Of a stretch of 64,000 bases of DNA, positions 24,101 to 36,100 are shown piece by piece (the first letter of the stretch is position 1; each line of letters starts with the position of its first letter). The notes beneath the pieces were generated by a model. It ran no database searches. It was given only the letters and a program-made list of their open reading frames with translations, and was not told the origin of the DNA. Source of the DNA: Tachypleus tridentatus (taxonomy: Eukaryota > Arthropoda > Merostomata > Xiphosura > Limulidae); contig NC_134837.1 in the NCBI RefSeq assembly GCF_004210375.1, forward strand, positions 158,265,310 to 158,329,309, written 5' to 3'. The position numbers and the translations under genes are program-made.

Positions 24101-27100
24101 GCGCACTACAACAAGAAGCACTAGTGGACCTCCAGAAGGTGTTGTTCCCACCATTGCACATAAAATTGGGTCTTATGAAACAATGTGTCACAGCTCTTGA
24201 TAAGGAGTCTGCAGCCTTCAAGTACATTCGAGAGTTCTTCCCTAAGCTGTCTGAAGCAAAGGTCAAAGCTGGTGTCTTCGTTGGACTACAAATAAAGAAG
24301 ATCCTGGAGTGCACAGAATTCCCCAAGAAGCTCAGAAGGAAGGGAAAAAAAACTTGTGGCAGCTTTGTCGCAGTGGTTCAGGGCTTCTTGGGCAATCACA
24401 AGGTCGAAAATTATGTGAAACTGGTTGAGACTCTGGTGAAGAGCTACGGCAAAATGGGCTGCAGGATATCCATGAAAGTCCATATTCTTGACGCTCATTT
24501 TGATAAATTCAAGAACATGGAAGTATACTAAGAGGAGCGAGGCGAGCGCTTTCACCAAGATATACTGGACTTTGAAAGCCACTACCAAGGAGTGTATAAC
24601 AAAAACATGATGGAAAACTATATTTGAAGGCTGATACGTGAATGTGATTGGCATTACAGTTGCAAATCTCGAAAAACTACTTCTAAACATTTTTGTTCAT
24701 TTTTGTATAACTTTAGCATAAATACATGTAAATCTTGATTCATATGTTGTTTTATTCAGACCTTATGTAAATAAAAAGGTGCAAATTTGCACATTTTTAC
24801 ATAGAAAATAGGTTAATTTCTAAATTTCATTATCCAGGTCACAAAAGCAAATATTGAAGAGAATAATGGCCATTTTCTGTACTTTTACAACATATGCAAT
24901 TAAGAAATGACACATACTATCAGGTTACATAGTGTTGTAGTATTTACTGATATGTTGTAACAAGTATCTTATTTCAATAAAGTACCTTTCAGGTAATAAC
25001 GTAAGATACATATAAAACTGTAGAAACGTGCTGTATTCTTAAAAGATAGATAAAAGAGAAGAATGAGAACGGAAGAAAATATCATAACATGAGAAAAAGA
25101 AAAACGTGAAAAGTAAACCAGCCAAAGGATAGAAACATTGTGTCTCAAAATGACAAAAATAAGTAAGACGATCATTGAAATTGGAGTAAAATATTTAGTG
25201 TAATTTGAAAGAAATAAGTAAGACGATGATTGAAATTGGAGTAAAAGATTTGATGTAATTTAAAAGAAGTAAAAGAGTAAGTAAGACTATGATTGAAATT
25301 GAAGTAAAAGATTTGATGTATTTTTAAAGAAGTAAGACTATGATTGAAATTGGAGTAAAAGATTTGGTGTAATTTAAAAGAAATAAGTAAGACGATGATT
25401 GAAATTGAAGTAAAAGATTTGATGTAATTTAAAAGAAGTAAGTAAGACTATGATTGAAATTGGAGTAAAAGATTTGGTGTAATTTAAAAGGAATTACCAC
25501 AAAAGAACTAAAATTGTGAATTATGATGAACTTACGAAAGCTGGAAACATCTTTAAAAATATTATATATATATATATTGAAAAACACACATCAGTAATTA
25601 AATATTATTAAAAATATTGGAACCAAAAGACATCGAAATTGAGGTTTCCTGAATTGTGTACGACAGTCATTTGTTTCCATAGTTACGTATTGTCAGAATT
25701 AGATCTTGTTGATATTTGTGGTTGGGAAATGTTTCCTCCTAACGGTGGACTACAACATATGGATAAAGAATACGTTACAGGTTATTAGAACCAGTATTAA
25801 TAAAAATGTAAGGTGTTGTCACAAAATAAACACTAATCTCCAAAGGGTGAAGATGTGATGAAGAGCGTAAGCTGGATACCGTGTACAGTTTCAACTAAAT
25901 TTATACAAAATAAATATTTGAAATTATTAATGACATCTGACCGATTTAACATTAGTGAGTTATCATTTTTTAACAAAGCAACATGAATTTGGTAAGACAA
26001 CTAATAACAAAATTTTGAATTCTTACGTCAAATTAAGTAAATTTACAAGAATATTATTTCTAATCGTTTTGAATTTTAGAGTATTCTGTGGCTGTAATAT
26101 GTTCGAGTTTTGTCTTAATTACTATGATATGAGGAAGGAACTTACTTCCTTAGGTTTGAATTTAATTTTCATTTGTATATATATGTCTTCGACGTTATTA
26201 GTGAGCATTTTAATTTCAATCCATTTTAATAAAGCGTACTTATAAGTACCAATGCGTTATTTAGATGTTAAGGTGTTGAGAATGATATGGATTTTGTTTG
26301 TTTGTCTTATGAATTTCGCGCAAAGCCACACGAGGAGTATCTGTGTTAGCTGTCCCAAATGTTGCAATATAAGACTAGAGGGAAGGCAGCTACTCATCAC
26401 CACCCACCGCCAACTCTTTAACTGCTTTTTTACCAATGAATAGTGGGATTAACCGTAACGGTATTATGCCACCATAGTTGAAAGGGCGAGCAGGTTCGGA
26501 GACTTAAATTCCCTCTCCGCCAAAGATGCTCTCCTTTTCTGCCGTGGGTTTTTTTAGATGGGATGATTAATTCCTCTATCTATTGATAAAAGAGTATCCC
26601 AAGAATTGGTGGTGGGTAGGGAAGACGAGCATGCACTCCCACTAATCTTTCAGTACTACATTAACTTTGCGCAAAATTCAGACCAAACCACTTACTTTTT
26701 CGTTTGGTTCGTGTAATGTACGCTCAGCATGGCCAGGTGGTTAAGGTGGTCAACTCGTAATATGAGATTGGCAGGTTCGAATCCACGTCGCATCGAACGT
26801 GCTCATCTTTTCAGCAGTGGGAGCGTTATAATTTGGTGGTCAATCCCACCATTCGTTGGTAAAAGAGTAATCCAAGAGTTGGCAATGGGTAGTGATGATT
26901 AGATGTTTTCCCTCTAGTCATTCACTTCTAAATTAGGGACGGCTAGCACAGATAGCCCTAGTATAGCTTTGCGCGAAATTCGAAGACGAACAATAGTATT
27001 ATGTTGTTGAGTGTAACTAAGCACAAAGCTACACAAAGCGGCTATTTGTGCTATGCCCACTACGGTTATCAAAACCCGATTTCTAGCAGTATAAATTCGC

Positions 27101-30100
27101 AGACATACCGCTGAATGTCTAAATTTACTAAAACTGTGACAAGTTCAACATCTTAACAACATTTACGTACAACATTTTATACGTAACGTTTACTTATTTA
27201 TTACAATCTTTATTTTACTGGTGTTTTTATAAGCAGAAAGTTATAGAATGGGCTATGGGAGTTCTGCATATCGGTAGGAATTGAACTATGGATATCAACA
27301 GCGTTAGCCTATAAACCTTTCACCGTAAGACTACGATAATTATACGTCAGGTGTATTTTTAAAAGTTAAAAAGTTTCACGTCTCACCTAAGTTAAATTTG
27401 AAATGTGTATATCTATATACTATTCACCGTCTGTGCTGTGTCCTCAGTGTGGAGACGCACCAATAATTTTAAATTTATAAGCTATAGGCTTACCGCTTTC
27501 CTACTTGGGGACTGTAAATCAAAAGCAAAAGAACCTTCTATTTTTTTAATAGCTGGCCAGCAACAGTTAGGCATACGAGAACCATACATTGGTATCTCTT
27601 AAACAAATTAACCCAGGTATAATGACCATCAATTTTTAATTTTGGTAAATAATACTTATTTATAAGAATTAGATCAAATACTTTAACTGGTTTCGAAGAA
27701 CAATAAATTTCATTCAAAAGAGACATTTGTTTTTGCTCGCAGGAAAAAGATTATTTATTACTATTCAGAAATCTTACCATTCGTTACTGTTATCGATAAA
27801 GCATACCTCATACATACATAATTACTTAATGTTCGAGCTTCAGTTGCACTTTATCAAGTATTTAAATTAAACATGCTATATTATAAAATCACAACACAAC
27901 TGTGGTGATCAATAAATAAGACCCGGCATGGCCTGGTGGTTAAGGCACTTGATTCGTAATCTGAGGGTCACGGGTTCAATTCCCCGTCACACCAAACATG
28001 CTCGCTCTTTCAGCCATAATAGCGTTATACTGTGCGGTCAATTCGACTATTCGTTGGTAAAAGAGTAGTCCAAGAGTTGGCAGTGGGTGATGATGACTGA
28101 CTGCCTTCCCTCTAGTCTTACACTACTACACTAGGAACAGCTTGCGCAGATAGCCCTCGTGTGACTTTGCGCGAAATTCAAAACAATCAATAAATAAAAG
28201 AAGTGAAAATGTGTGCAAATCTATCTTCTAACTAAATTAAATGAGAAGAAAAATACAAGACTTCACGAAACAGCTTACAGTTTTGAAGCAAATTCTAATG
28301 TGCCTTCTTTAGAAAATCAATAAATGCAAAATATATTTCAGATTTCATTAACAAGAGTCTCCTGCCGGGACAGCGGTGAGCCTTCGGGTTTACAATGCTA
28401 AAATCAGGGATTTGCTATAAGAACTCATTCATTAACCAGTAAATCATTATGTGAGCGTATGACTCCTAAAGTACTAGTAGATGGTAATTTATACTTAGAA
28501 GTCTACCAAATCAAAGACACCAAAATGCAAATAAGCACTTACTGATAATTGCTTTTTATCATTTCGCTTATGTTCTTTGCAAAATTGTTTTTTTCTTATT
28601 CATAAGAACAAGAGCAATCATTCAACGATTACAATGATTGATTTTCAATGATTACATTGTTCAATTTTAACGAAATCCTTTTGTGCTATTCTAGTTGCCC
28701 CCCGCTAGTACAGCGGTATGTCTCCGGATCTCCAACGTCAAAATCAGGGGTTCGAGTCTCCTCCGTGGGCTCAGCAGATAGCCCGCTGTGGCTTTGTTCT
28801 AAGAAAACACACACAAACACGCTATTCTAGTTCGTCCAAGATACGATTAGATGGGATTGTTAAGGGGAATATATTGTAAATTACTTAATGAACTGCCCCC
28901 CGCTAGTACAGCAGTATGTCTCCGGATTTACAACGCTAAAATCAGGGGTTCGATTCCCCTCGGTGGGCTGAGCAGATAGCCCTTTGTGGCTTTGCTATAC
29001 GAAAAACACACAAACACACACTTAATGAACTAGGGCAACATATGCTAAATAATATTTCTTAATATCTTGTACAGTTTTTCTTAGTATGTAACATTTCCCA
29101 CACTGAGCCTAGAATGGTTAATTGGGGGGAGGAGGTCATTTCGAAAACGCTGATTTAGGGTTAATTTGATAAATTTTGATGTACAAAACTTCTAAATCTA
29201 GTAAATAAAAGTGAAATACAAAATATTAACGAAAATATGACAAGGTTTGGATTATGCTACGGTGGGACCATACTGGGCATTATGCCATCTTTTTTTTTTA
29301 TATTTACTCTTTATTTGCAGTAATAGCATTTTAAATTTCATAATTGCTCGGGAAATTATCTTTTGATGTATTGTGCATCTGCTTAAACTTCATCTTTGGG
29401 CTTTACTATGTTGTTAATTTCACAAAATATTGAATATTATTGTTTCTTATATATGGTTAGGATCCCCCTATTTGAAGATAACAGTAATATTTTTCCTATT
29501 TTACTTTGTTTTTCGTGTTTTACTGTCAACGCTTGTTTTGTTTGTTTGTTTTTGAATTTCGCGCAAAGCTACACGAGGGCTATCTGCGATAGCCGTCCCT
29601 AATTTAGTAGAGTAAGGTTGCAGGGAAGACAGCTAGTCATCACCACCCACTGCCAACTTTTGAGCTACTACTTTACCAACGAATAGTAGGCTTGACCGTC
29701 ACGTTATAACACCCGCACGGCTGAAAGGGCGAGCATGTTTGGTGTGACGGAGATTCGAACCCGCGACTCTCGAATGCCTTAATCACCTGGCTATGCTGAG
29801 CCCTGTCAATGCAATAATTAATTGACGAAGCTTCGATTCAGTTGTACCTGAACCTCACAGTGTCAAGCACCTTCTTTTTGTTTAATCAAAACAATCCAGA
29901 CTTTTCCTAAATTACACTTTTTTATCCAAATCAAAATGCCAAGTTCATTCATGTGGCATATATTAAAGTATATATAAAAAACAAAAACAAAAAAACATGA
30001 GCAAATTCTTAGTAGCCGCGACACTTGAAATTCTTGTAGGCAAGTTTAGGGTAAATTAATTCATGAAACTTTTTGTCGTTTTTATTAGCTACATTTTTAT

Positions 30101-33100
30101 TCACCGAGCAACACCAAGCGTGGAACGCGCATATACCCGATTCGACTCTATTAGTTATGAGGATGTCTACCAGCCTTTTCTCAAATTTAAATTATTTTAG
30201 GTTCGATTCTTCTTCTTCTTATGCCTCTTGATTCCTTAAGGAACATAGGGCCGCAAACGCTGCGGTTTCTGTAACAGGCTGGTTTTTAAGTGAGTAGGTT
30301 GTTAGCCTACTGCACAACCCCCAACCAGGAGGACATTTTTTCAGCCCATCGAGGGGAATCGAACCCCTGATTCTAGCGTTGTAAATCCGGAAACATACCG
30401 CTGGACTAGCGGGGGCCAAAAAGCGAGCATGTTTGGTGTGACAGGGATACGAACCCGTGACTTTCAGGTTACGAGTTGAGTGCCCTAACGACCTGACCAT
30501 GCCTGGCCTTAGGTTAGATTAGGGTAATTTAATTTGTGATACCTTGGACTTGGTAAAATACATCAGTTAAAAGGGTTTGGTATCATGAGTCGAAAGATGT
30601 AATTAGATCTCAAATCAGCCAAAAGGTGAAAGAACTATGAGCTAAAGTTTCTACTTGGAACTCAGAGTAATTTTATGAGATATTATGCTACTGCTAAGAA
30701 CCGCTCATTCTTCAGCAATGAAAAACTTGTTTCATAATTACTTTGATATTTTAAAAATAGATAATATAATCAAAGGAAGGACAAAAACGACACATTTGAT
30801 TTAAAGGTCTATGATTCTGAATATTTGTTGTTAAAAAAAAAACCGATAGTCGCGTTGGAAAATGTGGATAAATATCTAGTAACCGAACACTTACAATATC
30901 GTGGTACTAAGGTATTATAAAGCATCCTGCCTTAACAGCAAAATTGAGTAAAAGATCCTTTCGCGAATGTTAGCTTCAGTTTATCAGAGAGGCAAGATAA
31001 ATTACGCAGGACAATTAAGCATAAAAATAAAAGATTTGTAGGTATTTATTTAATGAGATTACCATAACAGTACTTCTCTTGAATTAAAATATTTCTTTTA
31101 ATTTCGTACATATTTAAAATGATGGTCTGTTTAAGAAGATACTTTTTATTAAATACTGGATATTGTTAAAAGATATTACTTTTCAATAAGTGTAATTTAA
31201 AATGTAAAGATTAAGTTTATTAATACTGTGTATTACTGCCACACCAAACATACTCGCCCTTTCAGCCGTGGGAGCATTATAATGTTACTATTTATCCCAG
31301 TATTAGTTGGTAAAAGAGTAACTCAAGAGTTGGCGGTTGGTGGTGATGACTAACTACATTCCCTTTAGTCTTACAGTGATAAATTAGGGACGGCTAGCGC
31401 AGATAGCCCTCGTGTAGCGCGAAATTGAAAACAAACAATTTTCATATTTTTTTTCCATCTGTACAATACAATTTGATATTCAAATTTTCCAATTTTCAAA
31501 ATTTCAAAATATACACTTACTGAACAGCTATATTCAGCAGTTAGACAGATAATTTTTATCTTCGTTGTTTTAAATTATTATTAATCTTTTTTACAGCCGT
31601 AACAGTTTCTGTCAGTGTTTGGACGTTGGTATCCATTTCACTCGAAAGGTTCTTCGCCATATGCCGACCATTTCGATCACGTCAATGGCAAACGATTTCT
31701 CATTCTTATAAAGTCATCATTTGCATATGGATGGTATCCCTGTTGACCATGTTACCTATTGCACTTTTAAGTCGTCTTTTACCCACCAGAACACCAGGCA
31801 AGTGCAAGAGTGAGAAATGATATATCCGTACTCTGGTACTTCAAAATTTCTTAATGAATAGCTGAGAACAAAGTATTGAAATTTTATAAAATAAAATACA
31901 GCGTTCTGCAGTATCTGATCTAGTGGTAAAATAATTACCTTATTATTAGTTCTGAATTCGTTTGAAAACTATTGTATTTTTTCATTTATTTTAAGAGGAG
32001 TTTGATGAAAATGTATTTCAAATCAATATGCAGAAAAGCACCATGAAAGCATAGTAAGAGCAAAATTACGCCAAGTGACAAAATCTGCATTAAAATATTA
32101 AAAGTATCTTACTGCAGTTCAGTTTTATAAAATCATATGACACACTTGGGTTAACTTAATAATAATAAAATAAACTACAAGATATTGTTACAGCGTTTAC
32201 AATAAGAACGATTTGTTGAACGATATGACGTTTCGTTCACTGGTGCGATCATTCTCAAACACCCAAGTTTTATTGTTGATGCCAATGAGAATAATCGCGT
32301 CAACGATTGAAACGTCGTACCTGTTATGAAAAAGAAATCGTCTTTACTGTAAAAGCTATAATTTGTAATAAAATATTACTTAATCAGTACTTAAGACAAA
32401 ACTACTAAAATATTACTTAATCAGTACTTAAGACAAAACTACTAAAATATTATAATGCTCTAACAACATGTAATTCAGGCCAATCAAAGCTGTTTATTTT
32501 ATATATTTTGAATTACCTTTGTAAATAGCATCTTGGCATGAATTTGTTTTCTTAACATTAAGATGTTTGCACAGTTGTTACGCTTATTTAAGGCTCGGCA
32601 TGGCCAGGTGGTTAAGGTATTCCGAGGATCGAGGGTTCGAATCCCTCTCACGTCAAATATTCTCCCCCTTTTAGCCGTGGGCGCGTTATAATGTGACGCT
32701 CAATCCAATTATTAGTTTATAAAAGAGTAGCCCAAAAGTTGGCGGTGGGTGGTAATGACTCGCTGCTTTACACTGCTAAACTAGAGACGTAGTGCAGAGA
32801 GCCCTCCAGTAGCTTTGTGACAAACCAAACTCTTTATTCAAGTTAAATTTAAAAACAAACCAACACAGGAAAAATATGTTAAATTTAAAATTGGAATACA
32901 AAGATAATGATAACAATTTACAAAATGAACCTAAATATACACATAGCAGTTACTTTTCGTGATAATACTGAACTTCTCTAGAGGTTAAAGTGTTTGTTAA
33001 CCAATAGGAATCAAAACCCAGTTCTGAACAAATTTTCGCTTTTAATTTAGGAGGGGAAGAGTTATAATGGGATAATTAATCCTACTATTCATTGATAAAA

Positions 33101-36100
33101 TAATAACCTTAGAGTTATGATGTATGCTGTTGATCACTCGTCTTCCTTTTGTCGGTAATAAGCAGTTAAAAACGGAAGCAAATAGCTCTAGTAGTTTAGT
33201 CATAAACAATGATAAAATTATTTTTGAAAGTAAAAACAAACATTGTTCAATAATAATGTCTTTATAAACGAGACTTATAGATGTAAGTGTAACGTTTATT
33301 AATATTATATAGTACATTGCTTGCAGCAAACTACAAAAACAAAGTTCTAAGCCAAATATTACCTTATTTATTTACAGGTGATTCTGTACCACAGTGTCAT
33401 CTAGTTACAGCGATAAGAGATAAAGTATGCCAGAGTTTGGTTTAACTTGAATTGGCGAGCCAATTTTGGAGTGTCCCTAAAATATTAAATGTAATTCTAC
33501 AAAATATAACGCTTGCAGATATATTATTTTTAGGATTATTGAAAATGCTTTTCAATATTTATTTTTATTTATTATTTTCCTAGAGATCAATAAAAACGTG
33601 TATTGTAAAGTTTGTGTGGCGACTGTTGCGTTTTGGTGTTTCGGTTTTAATTGAGGGATATTATGAAAAAAGTTCGTGATTTGATAATTTTGAAAAATCA
33701 TTATTGTTTTAGCCCCAAACAAAGTTTTTAAACGTTAAACTGATATTCAAAATATGAGAATCTGCTTTTGAAGGATTTTACTCTAATATTAGCTCTAATG
33801 AATGTTGTTGAGTTCTTTGTATCTTAACTTTTTAAATTCAGGTCATGTTTTATTTATTCATGTCAAATAAACGTGCATTTCAGAAAAATACAAGTGTCGA
33901 GAAAAATGGCCCAATATGACGTCAGAAAAAGCCTTTAATATATACCTAGACGCTTTTTTGCTGGTCATTCCACTTGTCACCATGAGTTTGACTTATACCT
34001 GTATCATTAAAACCTTGTACTATGGAGCCCAGTTCGGGGAATTAAATACTGGTGGGTTATGATTATGATACATTTCCAAGTAATCAACTAATAAACTACT
34101 GTTGACAAATATACAATTTTTTATGCTTTATAAATCGAGATTTACTTTCCAAAAAAAAAAACCTAGTTTGCTACATTTTTCTTTAGAATGACGTATATAT
34201 TTTATCAGCTGTTCTTAATAAACTGCTCAAAATTTAAAGGAACAAATACGTTTTCTTATATAATTTATCTCAGTATTACAAATGTGATAATATTTTTATC
34301 ACATAATATTTTTTAGGTAATTTGCCTCATTTCAATTTCATTTGTATCCATTTTTTTAATGTGTGATGAATGGTAAAACATGGAGAAATAAAATTTTTAA
34401 AAATGACCAGTATCACCAAAACTGACATCCCATGTGAAAAAATACTTCAAACAGTTTTCATGCGTTTATTCAAGAAATGTTTGAAACACTCAATATCTAG
34501 TGTGATCTCCACAGGCCGTGACACACTCCTGACACCGATTTGGCACACTTCGAATCAGTTTATCATTGTTATCTTGGGGTATGGCAGCCCACTTCTCTAC
34601 CAGGGCTTGTCAGAGTTCCTGTACATTCTGAGGAGGTTGTTGGTGTTCACTGACACCTCTCGACAAGATATCCCAACAATGTTTAATCGGATTTAAATCT
34701 GGAGATCTGGCGGGCCACTCAAAAGTTTCTATTCCTTCCTGGTCAAAAATGTTCATACACAGTCTGACGACGTGGGCTCGCACGTTATCCTGCATGGGAA
34801 TGAACCCATCACTGACAGCAACAGCAAAAGGCCTTACAATGGGTTTCAGAATTTCATCTTTATATCGTCGTGTGTTCAGAGCACCCCTGTCGAGTATGAG
34901 TAAGTCCGTACGGCCACCCAAGCACATGTCTGCCCAGACCATTACAAAAACCCCTTCATAAGCTTTGACTTGCACAATGTTACAAGCGGAAATTTGCTCT
35001 CCTCGGCGTCTCCACACTTTCTCACGTCCATCATCACAAGACACAGTGAACCTGCTCTCGTCTGTCTACAGCTCGGTAGCCCATTGACGAAGTTCCCAGT
35101 CAGTAGAGGTGCTGACTCCAACCTGGCTGCACGGTGTTGCACTCTCAGAATACGCTTCTTGCAGGCCGTCTGGCTCTAAGGCGTCCTTCGCGCAGACGAA
35201 TGCGAACTGTTTGGGTCAACACACGGGTTCCAGTAGAATGCTGAAGATCATTTCGCAGTGAACGAGCCGTAGTTAACCTGTCCCGCAGAGCGGTTGTTAC
35301 GATGTAGCGGTTCTCTCTGGATGTTGTGCAGCGATAATGGCCATGCCCTGGTCTCCTGTCATAAGAGTTCGTTTTTTGGTAGCGTCGCCTAAGTCGATTG
35401 ATGACGCTTTGTGACACACCGCCGTGCTGTGCCACCCTCCTTTGGGTCTGGCTATCCTCCAGCATCTGGACCGCCCTAACCACCTCGTTCTCTGTCAGAT
35501 GGCGCCCGACTGCTTGGGTACACAAGATGAAGGTACACACCGACAAAACGAGCCACAAACGATCCATGTTGGTGTTTGTTTCGAGATTTCATGAGGAATG
35601 CATAGTTTCACGTAACGGCCCTGTATAGGGTACCTTGAGTTGTATTTTCCTTGAGTGAGAATAGTTTCGTTTGAGATGCTTCGAACTTCACTCGCAAGCT
35701 TACAAAATACATTTGTAGCCGAATGGATATGTTTTTCATACATATAATTAGTTATGACAAAAATATACTGAAATATGTACTTGTTTCTTTAATTTTTTTA
35801 GCAGTATATAATCCTATTGTTAGTTTCTATTCAGTTAATACAAGAAGTTCTGTTAGATCATTTGATGTCTACTAGCAAAAGGTGTTTATATTGATGAAAT
35901 GCAAATGAATTATAAAACGTTTTAATATTTTAGTTTAGTCGCACACCTTCTTTCTGTTCCAGGTAAATATTTTATTTCTTGAAATATTTTCTTGTTGCTG
36001 ATATTACACATTGAAATTTCCTAATAATTCTGAAATTGAATGGTCTTTAATGCAGGTTTACGTTTGAATTTTTTATTAACGTTTAACTGCAAATCATGTT

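Larger units (their letters stand above)
21120..31596 (+). other. Receptor intron 1, 10.5 kb
   Basis: GT donor at 21120 and TTACAG acceptor at 31596. It carries TA microsatellites, about fifteen SINE pieces, the dispersed-gene relic (23885-24690) and the six-unit minisatellite. Two long parts (22761-23884 and 24691-26292 outside the minisatellite) hold nothing else that I recognise. Confidence 0.8.
31798..33883 (+). other. Receptor intron 2, probable GC-AG type
   Basis: Starts GCAAGT and ends TTTCAG. Holds two family A SINEs and the 37-bp duplication; the rest is featureless. Confidence 0.6.

Noticed and set aside
23666-24690. Three minus-strand frames overlapping the dispersed-gene relic
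   Set aside because: They are shadows of the plus-strand relic, whose frames carry the coherent protein sequence.
26252-26443. Plus-strand frames here and at 29396-29602, 30219-30500, 40234-40443 and 45519-45779
   Set aside because: They run through family A SINE bodies and repeat the same SINE-encoded peptide; not genes.
34749-35628. Plus-strand frames across the Tc1-like relic
   Set aside because: Antisense shadows; the helix-turn-helix and DDE motifs are on the minus strand.
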